Shown: positions 1 through 12,613, counted from the stretch's first letter. The stretch: 64,000 bases of DNA from Prochilodus magdalenae (GCA_024036415.1 JAMWET010003932.1:36001-100000); one strand, 5' to 3'. The notes: generated by a model not told the origin, from the letters alone. Made by a program: numbers and translations.

Positions 1-235
1 TTTTTGTATTATCATTATTGTTGTTGTTGTTATTGTTAGTGTTAGTGTTATTGTTATTATTATTGTTATTGTTGTTGTTGTTGTTGTGGTGCTGTTGTTA
101 TTATTGTTATCATTATTATTGTTGTTGTTGTTATAATAGTTATTATTATTGTTGTTGTTGTTGTTATTATTATTATTATTATTATTATTGTTGTTGTTAT
201 TGTTGTTATAATAATAATAATAATTATTATTATTA
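1..235. repeat. TTG/TTA trinucleotide microsatellite
   Basis: Nearly uninterrupted mixture of TTG, TTA and GTT triplets, reaching the left edge of the window. The open frames on both strands (poly-Leu/Tyr/Cys or poly-Ile/Thr) are simply the triplet repeat read in different frames, so no protein is called. Confidence 0.95.
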
Positions 236-1564
236 TTGCCTCCAAATATATCATGTACACACCTGAAATGTAATATTTGTGTTATTAATGTAAGCAACAA
301 AATGTAGTAATATTGTAACAAAGCAATAATAAATATGTAACTATACATTTCTATATGATGAAAGTATACTGTGATGTAAAATATATTTTTTATTATAAAT
401 AGGTAACTCTTATAATACTATGTCTCATGTATTATATTCAAGATAAGAAACAATATTCTTTCATTTAAATTAATAAAAAAAATTAAAAAACTGAAAATGG
501 CATTTTCAGACAATATAAAAATAATAAAGAATAAAAACAGAAATCAACTGTTTCTTGGAACCAGTATGAAAAGCAAATACCAACAATACCCTAATAATAA
601 TACCCATGTGTTATATGCACCTGTATTTATTACCGTTAAATAAACTAACTGATGGTGTTCGTGTCATACGTGTGGTAATGAAGCACACATTGAAATTCAG
701 TCCAGCCTGTTCATGGGTGATATAATGCAATGTATGAAAGTGTGATGAGAGTTCCAGATGAGACGGCTGGGTCTCCAGGCAGAGCAAGAGCGTCCACATG
801 CCGGTCTTTTCACATTAGTCCAGCGTCTGAGGCTCCGCCCTCAACAACGCCCTTATTGGCACCTTCCCCAGCAGCCCATCGCTCAGCACCGGACCATCAT
901 CCATCAGCCACTACGATCAATAGCAGCCCCAGCATTCATCAACACTCACACACACACCACACACACATACATGCATGCACAGTGCTGGAGGTGATGTGAG
1001 GGCTATGGCATCAAGACCAGACCCCATGTTGTTGAGTTTGTTTGTTTGTGTGTGGCATTATGTGTATAATTACATATGGTGGTTTATAAGTCATTGGCCT
1101 GTCAATCAAACAGTCAACAGCTAGAAATGAATTCAAGGTGTGAGGAGCTGTTGAGTAATTAGCTCTAATGCCATTAGACCCAGGTTTTAGAGACAGGTAA
1201 AAATGTGTGGAGGTGTTAATTAGTGCTGGTGCTGATTTCTGGGATTCTAGTCGTGTGGTTATGGTACGTTATCACGAATGTTTTAGATCGTTATGGATTA
1301 AACACAAATATTTGAAGCTTAAATAAGACATTTCATGCTTTACTGGGCATTAATACTGTATATCCCTGTATCACTGTATCCCTGAGCTCGCATTAGTTTT
1401 ACAGTGACTCTTTCAGGAAAGGATTCTGGTCTACAGCTCCCACCCGTTTTCCATTCCTAACAACCACCTGGAACCTGCTTGGACTATGAGACAATCACAG
1501 TCATAGATTCCAGACTATTTAAGAGAGATGTTTTTCTTACTACCTATTGCAAATTAAATTAAAT
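236..1564. other. Unique intergenic sequence, no gene seen
   Basis: AT-rich non-repetitive sequence. A short CA-rich tract lies near 945-975. The small open frames around 730-1000 have low-complexity His/Ser/Pro composition, are not bounded by convincing splice signals and resemble no family I recognise. Confidence 0.6.
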
Positions 1565-2565
1565 TAAAGGTATAAAGAAATGTCGGTGTTTGTTGCAAAA
1601 TGATGGTGTTGTTGGAAAGGGGTGGTGTTTGTTGGAGAATGATGGTGTTTTTTGGAGAATGATGATTAAATATTAGAGAATGATGGTGTTGTTGGAATGT
1701 GACGGTGTTTGTTGGAGAATGATAGTTTTGTTGGAATGTGACGGTGTTTGTTGGAGAATGATGGTGTTGTTGGAACGGGATGGTGTTTGTTGGAGTATGA
1801 TGGTGTTGTTGGAATGTGACGGTGTTTGTTGGAGGATGATGGTTTTGTTGGAATGTGACGGTGTTTGTTGAAGTATGATGGTGTTGTTGGAATGTGACGG
1901 TGTTTGTTGGAGGATGATGGTGTTGTTGGAATGTGACGGTGTTTGTTGGAGAATGATGGTGTTTTTTGGAGAATGATGGTGTTGTTGGAATGTGACGGTG
2001 TTGGAAAATGATGGTGTTGTTGGAATGTGACGGTGTTTGTCGGAGGATGATGGTGTTGTTGGAATGTGACGGTGTTTGTTGGAGAATGATGGTGTTGTTG
2101 GAATGTGACAGTGTTTGTTGGAGAATGATGGTGTTGTTGGAATGTGACGGTGTTTGTTGGAGAATGATGGTGTTGTTGGAATGTGACGGTGTTTGTTGGA
2201 GAATGATGGTGTTGTTGGAATGTGACAGTGTTTGTTGGAGGATGATGGTGTTGTTGGAATGTGACGGTGTTTGTTGGAGAATGATGGTGTTTTTTGGAGA
2301 ACGGTGGTGTTGTTGGAATGTGACGGTGTTGGAAAATGATGGTGTTGGAATGTAAAGGTGTTTGTTGGAGAATGATGGTGTTGTTGGAATGTGACGGTGT
2401 TTGTTAGAGGATGATGGTGTTGTTGGAATGTGACGGTTTTTGTTGGAAAATGATGGTGTTGTTGGAATGTGACGGTGTTTGTTGGAGGATGATGGTGTTG
2501 TTGGAATGCGACGGTGTTGGAATATGACAGTGTTTATTGGAGAATGATGGTGTTGTTGAGACATA
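1565..2565. repeat. 39-bp minisatellite A (array 1)
   Basis: Tandem array of about 25 copies of a 39-bp unit made of two similar half-units, GGTGTTGTTGGAATGTGA and GGTGTTTGTTGGAGAATG. Point variants and half-unit losses are scattered through it. Because 39 is divisible by three, it gives a 340-codon minus-strand frame (1554-2576) and plus-strand frames of MMVLLECDGVCWR repeats. These are not genes. Confidence 0.95.
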
Positions 2566-3291
2566 ATCACAGTCATTGATTCCAGACTAATTAAGAGTGA
2601 TGTTTTTCTTGTCTAAAAGCTTTAGAATGTATTAATATAATAAACATAAAATGAAAATATATTCTTTTAATACATAATATAAAATATATAAATATAAATA
2701 TCCGGAATGCTTCATATTAATGTAATACAGCGCATAAAAGAACATTTACAAGCAGGAAAGAAGGTGTGCGTTAAGCGGGAGCTCCACTGCAGGCCATGTA
2801 GAACAGTGCTATGACGAAACACAGTGGCACTGTACCGGGAAAGGCTCGGCCTGGCTTCAGCCTGACACTGATTGAGCTGTCAGGATGATGAGTGGGAGCT
2901 ACTGTGCTGAGCTCAGGGAAAAGAGAGGGAATGAGGATGGAGGGATGGAGAGGGAGGAGAAAAAAGAGAGAGAGAAAAATGCAAAATGAGACGCCCAGCA
3001 TACCACACACTCATACGCACATACAGGCTGACTCTCTCAGGACGCCACTGTCAGTGTCATTCACCCTCCGCTACCAGTTTCCGGCAAAGCTCCACACTTT
3101 TCATCTGACAGCTCATACGTTTCCCCAGTAAGCCTCCTCAGGCCAGCTTTACCATAATGGATATCTCAGCAGTCATCAGAGGAGTACAGTAACAGTGATC
3201 CTCACTGGGCAGAAACCTGCACTGGTTCAGGAGAAAGGTCTAAAGTTCAAGCCAACAAAGAACTTCAAAGAAGCTCAAGAATAAACAATAA
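2566..3291. other. Unique sequence between minisatellite and LINE
   Basis: No gene seen. AT-rich to about 2760, then more balanced. Short frames at 2771-3131 overlap on both strands and show no recognisable domain. Confidence 0.5.
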
Positions 3292-3357
3292 ACACGTGAC
3301 GAGTCAATTAAACCGTCCAATTTACTAACAGGTCTGTCTGACCATAATTTTATATTA

Positions 3358-5367
3358 GTGGCAAGGAAATTAACCAAAAAACGGTTCAAAAACATTATTA
3401 AACCAAAACATTATCAACAGAGAATTCCAAAAAGTGAAATGCATAATCTTGAAACTGCTCTAAAACAAATTGACTGGCTTAATATTTTGTCCAGTAAAGA
3501 TATTGAGAACAATTGTGACATCTTTTTATCAACTATCAATAAAGTGATGTCCTCTTTTGCTAGGATGGTACAGTCCAAACCCAGACAAAGGGAGACTTTA
3601 CCATGGCTTAATGATGCCCTCTTGCAACAAATGAAAGAGCGAGATATTGCACTAAAAAGAGCACTGAATACAGGTTTGAATAATGACAAATTTATTTTTA
3701 CATCTCTGCGAAACAAGGTAGTAAGGAACATAAGGAAGGCTAAAGCTGAGTTTTTTATTAAAATAATTGATGATGCAAAGGGAAATGGGAAAATGATCTG
3801 GAAAAATCTTAATAAATTAACTGGAAGGAATAATGACCAGAGAACAAAGGAATATGAACTCAAAGTAAATGGAATCTTAATTCAGGATCATGATATGGTA
3901 GCAAATATTTTTAACAATTTTTTTATAAATTCAATTGAGCAGCTAACCCAGAACTTTTCTCCTAAGACTATAATGTCTACACCCATTAATGATGCCATAC
4001 CAGTTTTTAGAATAACAGAAACAACAGAATCTGCAGTATTAAATATTATAAATTCGATAAGAGACTCTAAAGCAAAGGATGTTTATGGTTTGGACACTAC
4101 ATTTTTAAAATTGTACAAGGATATCCTGGCTAGTCCCATTGCTAAATTGATTAATCACTCAATTAATCAAGGAATTTTTCCAAGTGCGTGGAAGCCAGCT
4201 GTCATAACACCCATTTTTAAGGCTGGTGATCGAACAGTTGTAGAAAATTATAGACCTATTAGTATTTTACCCGTGGTTTCCAAGGTGGCTGAGAAGTGGG
4301 TGGTACAGCAGTTGACAGCTCACCTGAATAAGGGTCATAATCCTCTACATTCAATGCAGTTTGGATTTCGTTCTAACCATTCAACAGAAACAGCTATTTG
4401 CTATTTTCTTGAAAATGTAAAATCAAAGTTAGATGAGGGTGGGGTTATTGGAGCAGTATTCTTGGATTTAAAACGGGCATTTGATACTGTAAATCATGAT
4501 GTACTCTTGTCTAAATTATCTTGTTTCAATTTTTCTACTGATTCTATTAAATGGATGAACTCATATTTATCAAACAGGAAGCAAAGGGTACGTGTTGGTA
4601 AAACCCAGTCTACATATTTAAACTGTATAACTGGTGTCCCACAAGGATCAGTATTGGGCCCTATTTTGTTTAGCTTATACGTTAATGACCTGCCGTCAGT
4701 TTGTTCATCTGCAAACATACAGATGTATGCTGATGACACCGTTCTTTATGTGCATGCTAAAAATAAACAGCAAGCTGCAAGTGAGTTAACTGCAGCTATG
4801 GTCCTAATATCTGATTGGCTAACTAATTCATGTTTATACTTAAACATAAATAAAACTGTTTGTATGTTTTTTTCACGGAAATTGACAGAAACGGTTCAAG
4901 CTGACGTGCTGGTTAGAGGAGAAAAGCTTAAGTTAGTGTCTGATACTAAATATCTTGGAATCATTCTAGATTCAAACATGGCATTTAAAAAGCAAGTTAA
5001 AAAAGTGACAAATACTATTAAATTGAACTTGGCTAATTTCAGGCACATAAGACCATATTTAACGATAGAAGCAGCAAAACTTTTTATGCATGCTATGATT
5101 GTCTCTCACATAACATACTGCTTTACAAGCTGGTCACAAACAAGCTTGTCAATTTTGAAACCTATTGAATCTCTCTATAAACAAGCACTAAAGATACTAG
5201 ATAAGAAGCCTAATAGTCATCATCATTGTTATATAGTACAAAAGTACAACTTACTCAGTTTTGATAGTTTTAAACATCTCTTAGATGCCTGTCTCATGTT
5301 TAAGATTTTATATGGGTTTGCTTCTCCTCCACTGAGAGTTTGTAAAACAAAAAAACAGCAGGGGTAA
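3358..5367 (+). pseudogene. LINE reverse transcriptase ORF2 fragment (668 codons)
   Basis: This frame would copy element RNA into DNA by target-primed reverse transcription. From 3358 it encodes a basic N-terminal linker, then RT blocks. These include FLDLKRAFDTVNH near residue 370, GVPQGSVLGP near residue 426 and the catalytic YADD at residues 457-460, so the polymerase core looks intact. It is broken in two ways. The endonuclease domain is missing upstream except for its last SDH motif (the frame is open back to 3292, so the GTG at 3358 is not a real start). A one-base frameshift also occurs in an A-rich run near 5346-5360, after which the natural C-terminus continues in another frame. It is probably dead but young enough to keep a long frame. 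Confidence 0.88.
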
Positions 5368-5368
5368 T

Positions 5369-5566
5369 GTGGTAACAAGATCATCTATTAGAGGGGATTG
5401 TATTGTACAATATAGACGGAGTAAGTTTGGGCAAAAAGTCTTTTCTATTAGAGCTAGTCAATACTGGAATGGTCTACCAATTGAGTTACGGACATGCACA
5501 AATTATTTGAATTTTAAATATAAACTGAAGATATGGCTGAAAGCAAACCAAATCTGTAATCATTGA
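5369..5566 (+). pseudogene. LINE ORF2 C-terminus, displaced by frameshift
   Basis: Continuation of the RT polyprotein in a shifted frame. It encodes the typical LINE C-terminal block with RSSIRGD, then FGQKVFSIRASQYWNGLP and a basic tail, ending at a stop at 5566. In related elements this block directly follows the region at the end of the upstream frame. The apparent ATG at 5369 is therefore not a real initiation site. Confidence 0.85.
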
Positions 5567-5650
5567 TATATATGTGTATATATGTATATATGTGTATATG
5601 TATATATGTATGCATGTATGTGTGTATGTATATATATGCATGTATGTGTC
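5567..5650. repeat. TATG/TGTA microsatellite in LINE 3' UTR
   Basis: Degenerate TATATG/TGTATG repeat directly after the LINE stop codon, producing spurious Tyr/Met/Cys frames on the plus strand and His/Ile frames on the minus strand. Confidence 0.85.
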
Positions 5651-5862
5651 TATGTGATGTTATTGTGTGTGGGTGGTGGAGTTTTGTAAATTTCATTGAA
5701 GCTGTTGACACTGGCTTTTACAGCAACCTGCCTAGGGACTACGGATGAAAATTAGCTTTTTAGCTAACTCCGGCACATTTACATTGATGTAGAAACTGAA
5801 ATGTTGATTAATGTGCACTGTCCCTGTTAAATAAATAAAAAAAAAATAAATAAAAAAAAAAA

Positions 5863-6585
5863 ACACTCAGTTTCCGTCAAACAACAACATTTTCCACCAA
5901 ACACTTTAATTTCCTAAAAAAGCACTCGACTTCTCCAACCAGGTTCAACATTCAGTACCAAACATCATCATTCACCACTAAACACTAACATTCACCACTA
6001 AACACCAAATTCACAAAACAATAACATGCTGTTCCAAACAAGACTGTTCAGCAATATTTATCATCAAATATCAAAACATACACTGAACACCAATATTCCC
6101 TATCAACCACCAGCAAACAAATATCCACATTCTCCAACAAACACCTTCAATCTCTACCAAGCACGGTCATAAACATGACTAAACACTGACAATCTCCTCC
6201 AAACACCGTCAGACAGACATTATCATTCCCCACTAAATAGTGATGTTCTCCAGCTGATACACTTCACCAAACACCAACATGAAGGAAGGAACCCACAACT
6301 TTACCATAATATGTAAATATAATACACCATAATTTCCACCAGACACCATATTCTTCAATAGACACCAACACTTTTCCCCAAACACATACATTCTTCACCA
6401 AACACCAACATACATCCTCAAATACCAGCACCTACTCTGAACATTATTCTCTGTCAGTCACCCACATTACCCAACAAACAGCCTGAAATGCTGACAATTC
6501 ACCCCAAACACCACAACTCTTCACCAAACACCAACATGTGCATTGACCCACATACTGTACATTCTTCACCAAACATAATATAATG
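5863..6585 (-). repeat. Decayed inverted copy of minisatellite A
   Basis: CA-rich sequence full of degenerate CCAACAAACACC and CACCAAACACCAACATTC motifs. These are the reverse complement of the GGTGTTTGTTGG half-unit of minisatellite A. Divergence is much higher than in the neighbouring direct arrays. No gene seen. Confidence 0.7.
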
Positions 6586-7720
6586 GTGATGGTGTTTGTT
6601 GGAGAATTCTGGCATTTTTCGGCGAATGATGGTCTTTGTTAAAGTATGATTGTGTTGTTGGAACATGTGGGTGTTGGAAAATTAACAGTGTTTGTTAGAG
6701 AATTCTGGTGTTTTTTGGAGAGTGATGGTCTTTTTGGAGTATGATGGTGTTGTTGGAATTTGACAGTTTGACAGTGTTTGTTGGAGAATGATGGTGTTGT
6801 TGGAATGTGATGTGTTTGTTGGAGAATGATGGTGTTGTTGGAAAGGGATGGTGTTTGTTGGAGAATGATGGTGTTGGTGGAAAGGGATAGTGTTAGTTAA
6901 AGAATGATGGTGTTGTTGGAAAGTGATGGTGTTTGTTGAAGAATGTTGATGTTAAAAAAGGGATGGTGTTTTTTGAAGAATGATGTTTTTGTTGGAAAGG
7001 GAAGGTGTTTTTTGGAAAGGGATATTGTTTGTTGGTGAATGATGGTGTTGTTGGAAAGTGATAGTGTTTTTTGGAGAATGATGATGTTAAAAAAGGGATG
7101 GTGTTGAAGAATGATGTTTTTGTTGGAAAGTGGCGGTGCTTGTTGGAAAATGATGGTGTTGTTGGAAAGGGATAGTGTTTGTTGGAGAATGATGGTGTTG
7201 TTGTAAAGTGATGGTGTTTTTTGGCGAATGATGTTGAAAAGTGATGGTGTTTGTTGGAGAATGATGTTGAAAAGTGATGGTTTTTGTTGGAGAATTATAG
7301 TGTTGTTGAAAAGTGATGGTGTTTGTTGGAGAATGATGGTGTTGTTGGAAAGTGATGGTGTTTGTTGGAGAATGATGTTGAAAAGTGATGGTGTTTGTTG
7401 GAGAATGATGTTGAAAAGTGATGGTTTTTGTTGGAGAATTATAGTGTTGTTGAAAAGTGATGGTGTTGGAGAATGATGGTGTTGTTGAAAAGTGATGGTG
7501 TTTGTTGGAGAATGATGGCGTTGGAAAGTGATGGTGTTTGTTTGCGAATGATGTTGTTGGAAAGTGATGGTGTTTTCTGGAGAATGATGGTGTTGAAAAG
7601 TGATGGTGCTTACTGAAGGCTAGTAGTGTTTTTGTCTAATGACGGTGTTTGGTAGAAAATGATGGAGTTTATTGGAGAATAATTGTATTTGGTGGAGAAT
7701 TATGGCATCTGGTGTGGAAC
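6586..7720 (+). repeat. Minisatellite A (array 2, direct orientation)
   Basis: The same unit as the array at 1565-2565 (GGTGTTTGTTGGAGAATGAT half-unit) with AAAGTGATGG variants. It is more heterogeneous, with many half-unit losses. A higher-order block is duplicated around 7228-7470. Frames with repeated VCWRMM are repeat artefacts. Confidence 0.9.
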
Positions 7721-8699
7721 GCGGTGCCTTGTGATGATTTGCTGATGCACATACATGATTTAACAACTGCTGCTATGCGGTTCAAAACACCTCATGACAT
7801 GATTGTAAATCGACTTGACTGAACCCGAGCACATCCTGAAGCCTGGGATGGAATACTAATGCTGTTTGAGCTGTAGTGGCGTGTTTGCAGGTGTTGTCCT
7901 TGCTACGTGAGGACATCTGCATTGTTTCCTACTAACAATGAAAGCGACACCGCCGGACAATGTTTATTCACACCTTGACTCCTTCAGGTCGGGTTTGCGG
8001 TGAGGTAGACAAACAACTACAAACACAGCAGCAGTAGGACAAGCATGGTGGAAACAGGACACTGACTGACCAGGACAGGTGCAGCAGCGTCTATAACCCT
8101 GCTGTCCGGCCAGCGGAGAGGAGGAGGAGCTTCAGAGGGGGAAAGTTCAGGTGAGCTGTAGGCCGGCCACACCTGGGCCAGCTGATCGGCGGGTTACCCC
8201 AGTGTCAGGTGTCCAGCTCACGTTACAGTGGAGTTCCATCTGCCCCAGCCTCTGGATAATTCAGCAGCAGCAAAACACGCTTTGTACCTGCTGACTGGAA
8301 CAAAACTACACCGGTAGAGCAACCGCCACCGAGATAACAGCCGCAGACGCTAGTGAGGATACGGAATTTGTAACTCTTATTTTTTGCTGTATTATTTAAA
8401 AGTGCTGAGTAATGTGATTTCAGACGTGGTGCTGACTGAAGGTTTGGAGTCGGTGCTTTCTACACCGTCTCTGCTTGTTTGAATGAGGACTGACTGAGAT
8501 CAGTGTTTATACAGAGTTGCACAATGTTTTTGTAAATGTCGGGGAAGAAGGGCAAAGTGCACTGTACAGTGCTACCTTAAAGAATTTTAACTATTTCTGC
8601 ATTAATATGACCATAAACAGAATCAGATTTCCACACTTACGTCCTTAAATCCGATTAGGGGGAAACATGAGACACATATACTATACAAATAATACACAT
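7721..8699. other. Unique sequence, weak exon-like GC stretch
   Basis: No gene supported. Around 8090-8155 there is a purine-rich stretch ending in a splice-donor-like TTCAG/GTGAGC. No open frame or recognisable protein accompanies it, so this is only a note. Confidence 0.35.
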
Positions 8700-9150
8700 G
8701 GCTGTTTATTTACTGTGTGATGATGGACAAACAGATTGTGACGAGCGCTGAGCTAAAATCAAGGCGAGGTTTTTTAACGGATCTGTAATCAACCACAGCA
8801 GCAACAAGAGCAGGGCGGACATAACAGAAGGGCAAGGCAGAGTCAGAGTGAAGAAACAGGCGGGCGACAAAACCAGGCAACCAGTCAGAACAGCAAAGGT
8901 ACCAAAGGGGAAAAGACAAAAGAGTGAATCAGGGAATCAGAATAAAGTCAGAACCAGAGAAGCACACGAGAGTAACCACAGAGAGACCCGCTCGGTACAC
9001 AACGAGGAGCTATACTTCACAATGGTAATCGTAATAACCTCACTGGACAAAAAGTTATTCGCCTTGCGTGTTCAACGTGGTAGTAATATCAGGCTCCTGC
9101 AGATGGCGCTGCATGAGGATGATGGGGTTATAAACCCCTGTGGGGTGTGA
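8700..9150. repeat. Possible old interspersed repeat
   Basis: Strongly purine-rich on the plus strand, with repeated CAGGCAA, GGGAATCAG and AGAACCAGAG motifs. This composition is common in decayed teleost LTR-type or foldback repeats. The 100-codon frame at 8848-9150 has no recognisable domain and is not called a gene. The assignment is by composition only. Confidence 0.3.
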
Positions 9151-9480
9151 CGGGATCTATAGATTGGGAAGAGGTGCTACAGTGCAGGGAATGTCTCGTT
9201 CCATGTGTGGAAAACACTCCAGAGCAGATGTTAATGATTGGCTGAAAGGAGGGACTGCATGTGGGCGTGGCCAAAGACCATAGTGTGAAGGAAGTAGCTG
9301 AATCTGCAGGTGTATGGAAGCGTACGGTCATACGGGTCTACCAGCAGTGGATACAATCCCAGTCTACAGGGAATTCTCCTCGGAATTGTGCCAGGGCAGG
9401 CATCCACCAAATCTGGCCCAACCGCACAAGTCTTTGAGGCAAGAGTGACTGAACACTGATGTTGCCTACTCCAGAAATCC
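9151..9480 (+). pseudogene. Tc1/mariner-type transposase HTH remnant
   Basis: Reading from about 9276 on the plus strand gives a helix-turn-helix-like stretch, SVKEVAESAGVWKRTVIRVY. It resembles the DNA-binding N-terminus of Tc1-type transposases, where a conserved alanine and a glycine-valine turn precede a recognition helix. Upstream frames are broken by stops (near 9230 and 9288 in neighbouring frames) and no catalytic domain is visible. A chance match is possible. Confidence 0.4.
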
Positions 9481-10414
9481 GTCCAGTTCCTAGTCATAGT
9501 AAAGAATAACAACTGCAGGCTGAATGAATAGGCAGGGGTAAAGGGCTATAGCCTGAACGGGCGGTCGGTGGGTCTACCAGGTCTTCCAGGTGGTTGTTAT
9601 AGACCCCATTTTCTCTGAAGCTTTGTGATCAGTTTTTGATCTCCGGTTCCAGATCTCCAGGACATCCATTATCCACTTTGTCTGAAAGTTCAATGAACAG
9701 GTGGTCCCTGAATTTTGCACAGTACTACGTAGAAACAACCCCTACATGCACTCCGACCTCTCTATGACACTATAGCTTCAGGCTATAGAAACTCATACAG
9801 TCTTACTCAAGGAGCACAGCTGTATGATGGAGCCACGCCCTCTCCTTTCATCTCCCCCTTTTTCTGCTACTTGACCTCCTACACCTCGGACCCTATAGAA
9901 ATACAGACATTAATAATTCACCCCGAGGCCTGTCCATCTCCTGCTCTCGCACACAAACACCTGTAGCTCCACAGGATGTGTGTGTGCGTGCCTCAGTTAA
10001 AAATATCTCGGCCGCGTAGCTCCACGAACCGGCCCGAAACGGGATCCTGGTGGGGGATAATAGTGCGACTCTATCAATAATGGAGGAAGAGCTGAAACCC
10101 CAAACCAGCAAAGCCGAGGTCACCCGGTGCAACACATGAAACCCGAGAGGAACTTGCCAAAAAGAGACGGAGCACCAATATCAACCAGTCCTGCAGAAGA
10201 AGTCTAACAGGACAGCAGCCGAGCCTCACTGACCAAATTTACAGGACTCACAGTGTGGAAAAATCTTTGCTGTTATAAAATAACATGGTTTGATGGAGCA
10301 CGTCAACATTGTTGGAGCTGTGGAAGGTATCATTGGCTGCCCAGTCCACTGAGTAGGAAAACCAAAGTTTGTCACTGTTGTGATGTCACAACCATGAGCC
10401 TATTTACCTTTCAC
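9481..10414. other. Intergenic sequence, no gene seen
   Basis: Mixed-composition sequence without a convincing exon, repeat family or RNA gene. Short frames at 9893-10135 (-) and 10253-10474 (+) resemble no family I recognise. Confidence 0.5.
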
Positions 10415-10890
10415 TGCTGCGCCTATTCAGCCTACAACAGTATAGCTCCGCCTATTCAGCCTACAACAGTATAGCTCCGCCTATTCAGCCTACAACAGTT
10501 TAGCCCCGCCTATTCAGCCTACAACAGTTTAGCTCCACCTAGTCAGCCTACAACAGTTTAGCTCCACCTAGTCAGCCTACAACAGTTTAGCTCTGTCCAT
10601 TCAACCTTCAGCAGTTTAGCTCCACCCATTCATCCCACCGCTGTTTAGCTCCACCCATTCAACCTACAGCTCTGTAGCTGCATTCATTAGGCCTACAGCA
10701 GCTATGTGTATAAAACACTGACACACTCAGCACACAACAGTTTCGCTGTGCCAATTTAACCTACAGCTGTTTAGCTCTGCTTCTGTTGGCATCCAGCACT
10801 TCAGCCCCACCCATCTGGGGTATCGCAGTTTAGCCCACCATCCATTTAACCTATACCATTTTACCCCCATCCATTCTGTTTCCAGATGTT
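10415..10890 (+). repeat. Minisatellite B, divergent flank
   Basis: Units of about 29-30 bp with the CAGCCTACAACAGTTTAGCT motif. The first copies (10425-10565) are near-identical. Later ones become progressively irregular before the homogeneous core begins at about 10890. Confidence 0.9.
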
Positions 10891-12613
10891 AGCTTCATTC
10901 ATTAGGCATGCAGCAGTTTAGCCACATCCTTTCAGCCCACGTTAGTTTAGCCCGTCCTTTTAGCCTGCAGCAGTTTAGCCCGGTCCTTTTAGCCTGCAGC
11001 AGTTTAGCCCCGTCCTTTCAGCCTGCGCCAGTTTAGCCCGGTCCTTTTAGCCTGTGCCAGTTTAGCCCCGTCCTTTCAGCCTGCGCCAGTTTAGCCTGGT
11101 CCTTTTAGCCTGCGCCAGTTTATCCCGGTCCTTTCAGCCTGCGCCAGTTTAGCCCCGTCCTTTTAGCCTGCGCCAGTTTAGCCTGGTCCTTTTAGCCTGC
11201 GCCAGTTTAGCCTGGTCCTTTCAGCCTGCGCCAGTTTAGCCCGGTCCTTTTAGCCTGCGCCAGTTTATCCCGGTCCTTTCAGCCTGCGCCAGTTTAGCCT
11301 GGTCCTTTTAGCCTGCGCCAGTTTAGCCCGGTCCTTTTAGCCTGCGCCAGTTTAGCCTGGTCCTTTTAGCCTGTGCCAGTTTAGCCCGGTCCTTTCAGCC
11401 TGCGGCAGTTTAGCCTGGTCCTTTTAGCCTGCACCAGTTTATCCCGGTCCTTTTAGCCTGCGCCAGTTTATCCCGGTCCTTTTAGCCTGCGCCAGTTTAG
11501 CCCGGTCCTTTCAGCCTGCGCCAGTTTAGCCTGGTCCTTTTAGCCTGCAGCAGTTTAGCCCGGTCCTTTTAGCCTGCGCCAGTTTAGCCCCGTCCTTTCA
11601 GCCTGCGCCAGTTTAGCCTGGTCCTTTTAGCCTGTGCCAGTTTAGCCCGGTCCTTTTAGCCTGCGCCAGTTTAGCCCGGTCCTTTCAGCCTGCGCCAGTT
11701 TAGCCCGGTCCTTTTAGCCTGTGCCAGTTTATCCCGGTCCTTTTAGCCTGCGCCAGTTTATCCCGGTCCTTTTAGCCTGCGCCAGTTTAGCCCGGTCCTT
11801 TTAGCCTGCGCCAGTTTAGCCCGGTCCTTTTAGCCTGCAGCAGTTTACCCCGTCCTTTCAGCCTGTGCCAGTTTAGCCCGGTTCTTTTAGCCTGCGCCAG
11901 TTTAGCCCGGTCCTTTTAGCCTGCAGCAGTTTAGCCCCGTCCTTTCAGCCTGTGCCAGTTTAGCCCGGTCCTTTCAGCCTGCGCCAGTTTAGCCCCGTCC
12001 TTTTAGCCTGCAGCAGTTTAGCCCCGTCCTTTCAGCCTGTGCCAGTTTAGCCCCGTCCTTTCAGCCTGCGCCAGTTTAGCCCGGTCCTTTTAGCCTGCGC
12101 CAGTTTAGCCCGGTCCTTTTAGCCTGTGCCAGTTTAGCCCCGTCCTTTTAGCCTGCGCCAGTTTAGCCCGGTCCTTTTAGCCTGTGCCAGTTTAGCCCCG
12201 TCCTTTTAACCTGCGGCAGTTTAGCCTGGTCCTTTCAGCCTGCGTTAGTTTAGCCCCGTCCTTTCAGCCTGTGCCAGTTTAGCCCCGTCCTTTCGGCCTG
12301 CTGCAGTTTAGCCCGGTCCTTTTAGCCTGCGCCAGTTTAGCCCCGTCCTTTCAGCCTGCGGCAGTTTAGCCCCGTCCTTTCAGCCTGCGCCAGTTTAGCC
12401 CGGTCCTTTCAGCCTGTGCCAGTTTAGCCCCATCCTTTCGGCCTGTGCCAGTTTAGCCCCGTCCTTTCAGCCTGTGCCAGTTTAGCCCGGTCCTTTCAGC
12501 CTGCGGCAGTTTAGCCCCGTCCTTTCAGCCTGCGCCAGTTTAGCCCGGTCCTTTCAGCCTGTGCCAGTTTAGCCCCATCCTTTCAGCCTGTGCCAGTTTA
12601 GCCCGGTCCTTTG
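10891..12613 (+). repeat. 29-bp minisatellite B, homogenised core
   Basis: About 59 tandem copies of a 29-bp unit built on CAGTTTAGCCCGG, TCCTTTTAGC and CTGCG. A few recurrent variants (CCCCGTCC, CCTGGTCC, TGTGCC) recur in blocks, a sign of unequal exchange or gene conversion. The period is not a multiple of three, which explains why no long open frame appears. No gene. Confidence 0.97.

Larger units (their letters stand above)
3292..5862 (+). mobile_element. 5'-truncated LINE (jockey-superfamily, L2/CR1/Rex1-like)
   Basis: A non-LTR retrotransposon copy that lost its 5' end. The readable frame starts just after an in-frame TAA at 3289-3291, inside the apurinic endonuclease domain, whose terminal SDH motif is encoded near 3341. 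A nearly full reverse transcriptase and the C-terminal region follow. After that come a 3' UTR and an A-rich tail at about 5829-5862. The 3' UTR ends with GCACTGTCCCTGTTAAATAA, a style I associate with teleost L2/CR1-type elements. The clade name is inferred from the motifs and tail. A phylogeny of the RT would decide it. Confidence 0.9.

Noticed and set aside
1554..2576. 340-codon minus-strand open frame of SNNTIILQQTPSH-type repeats
   Set aside because: The 39-bp repeat period is divisible by three, so frames stay open by default. No start context, domain or splice signals.
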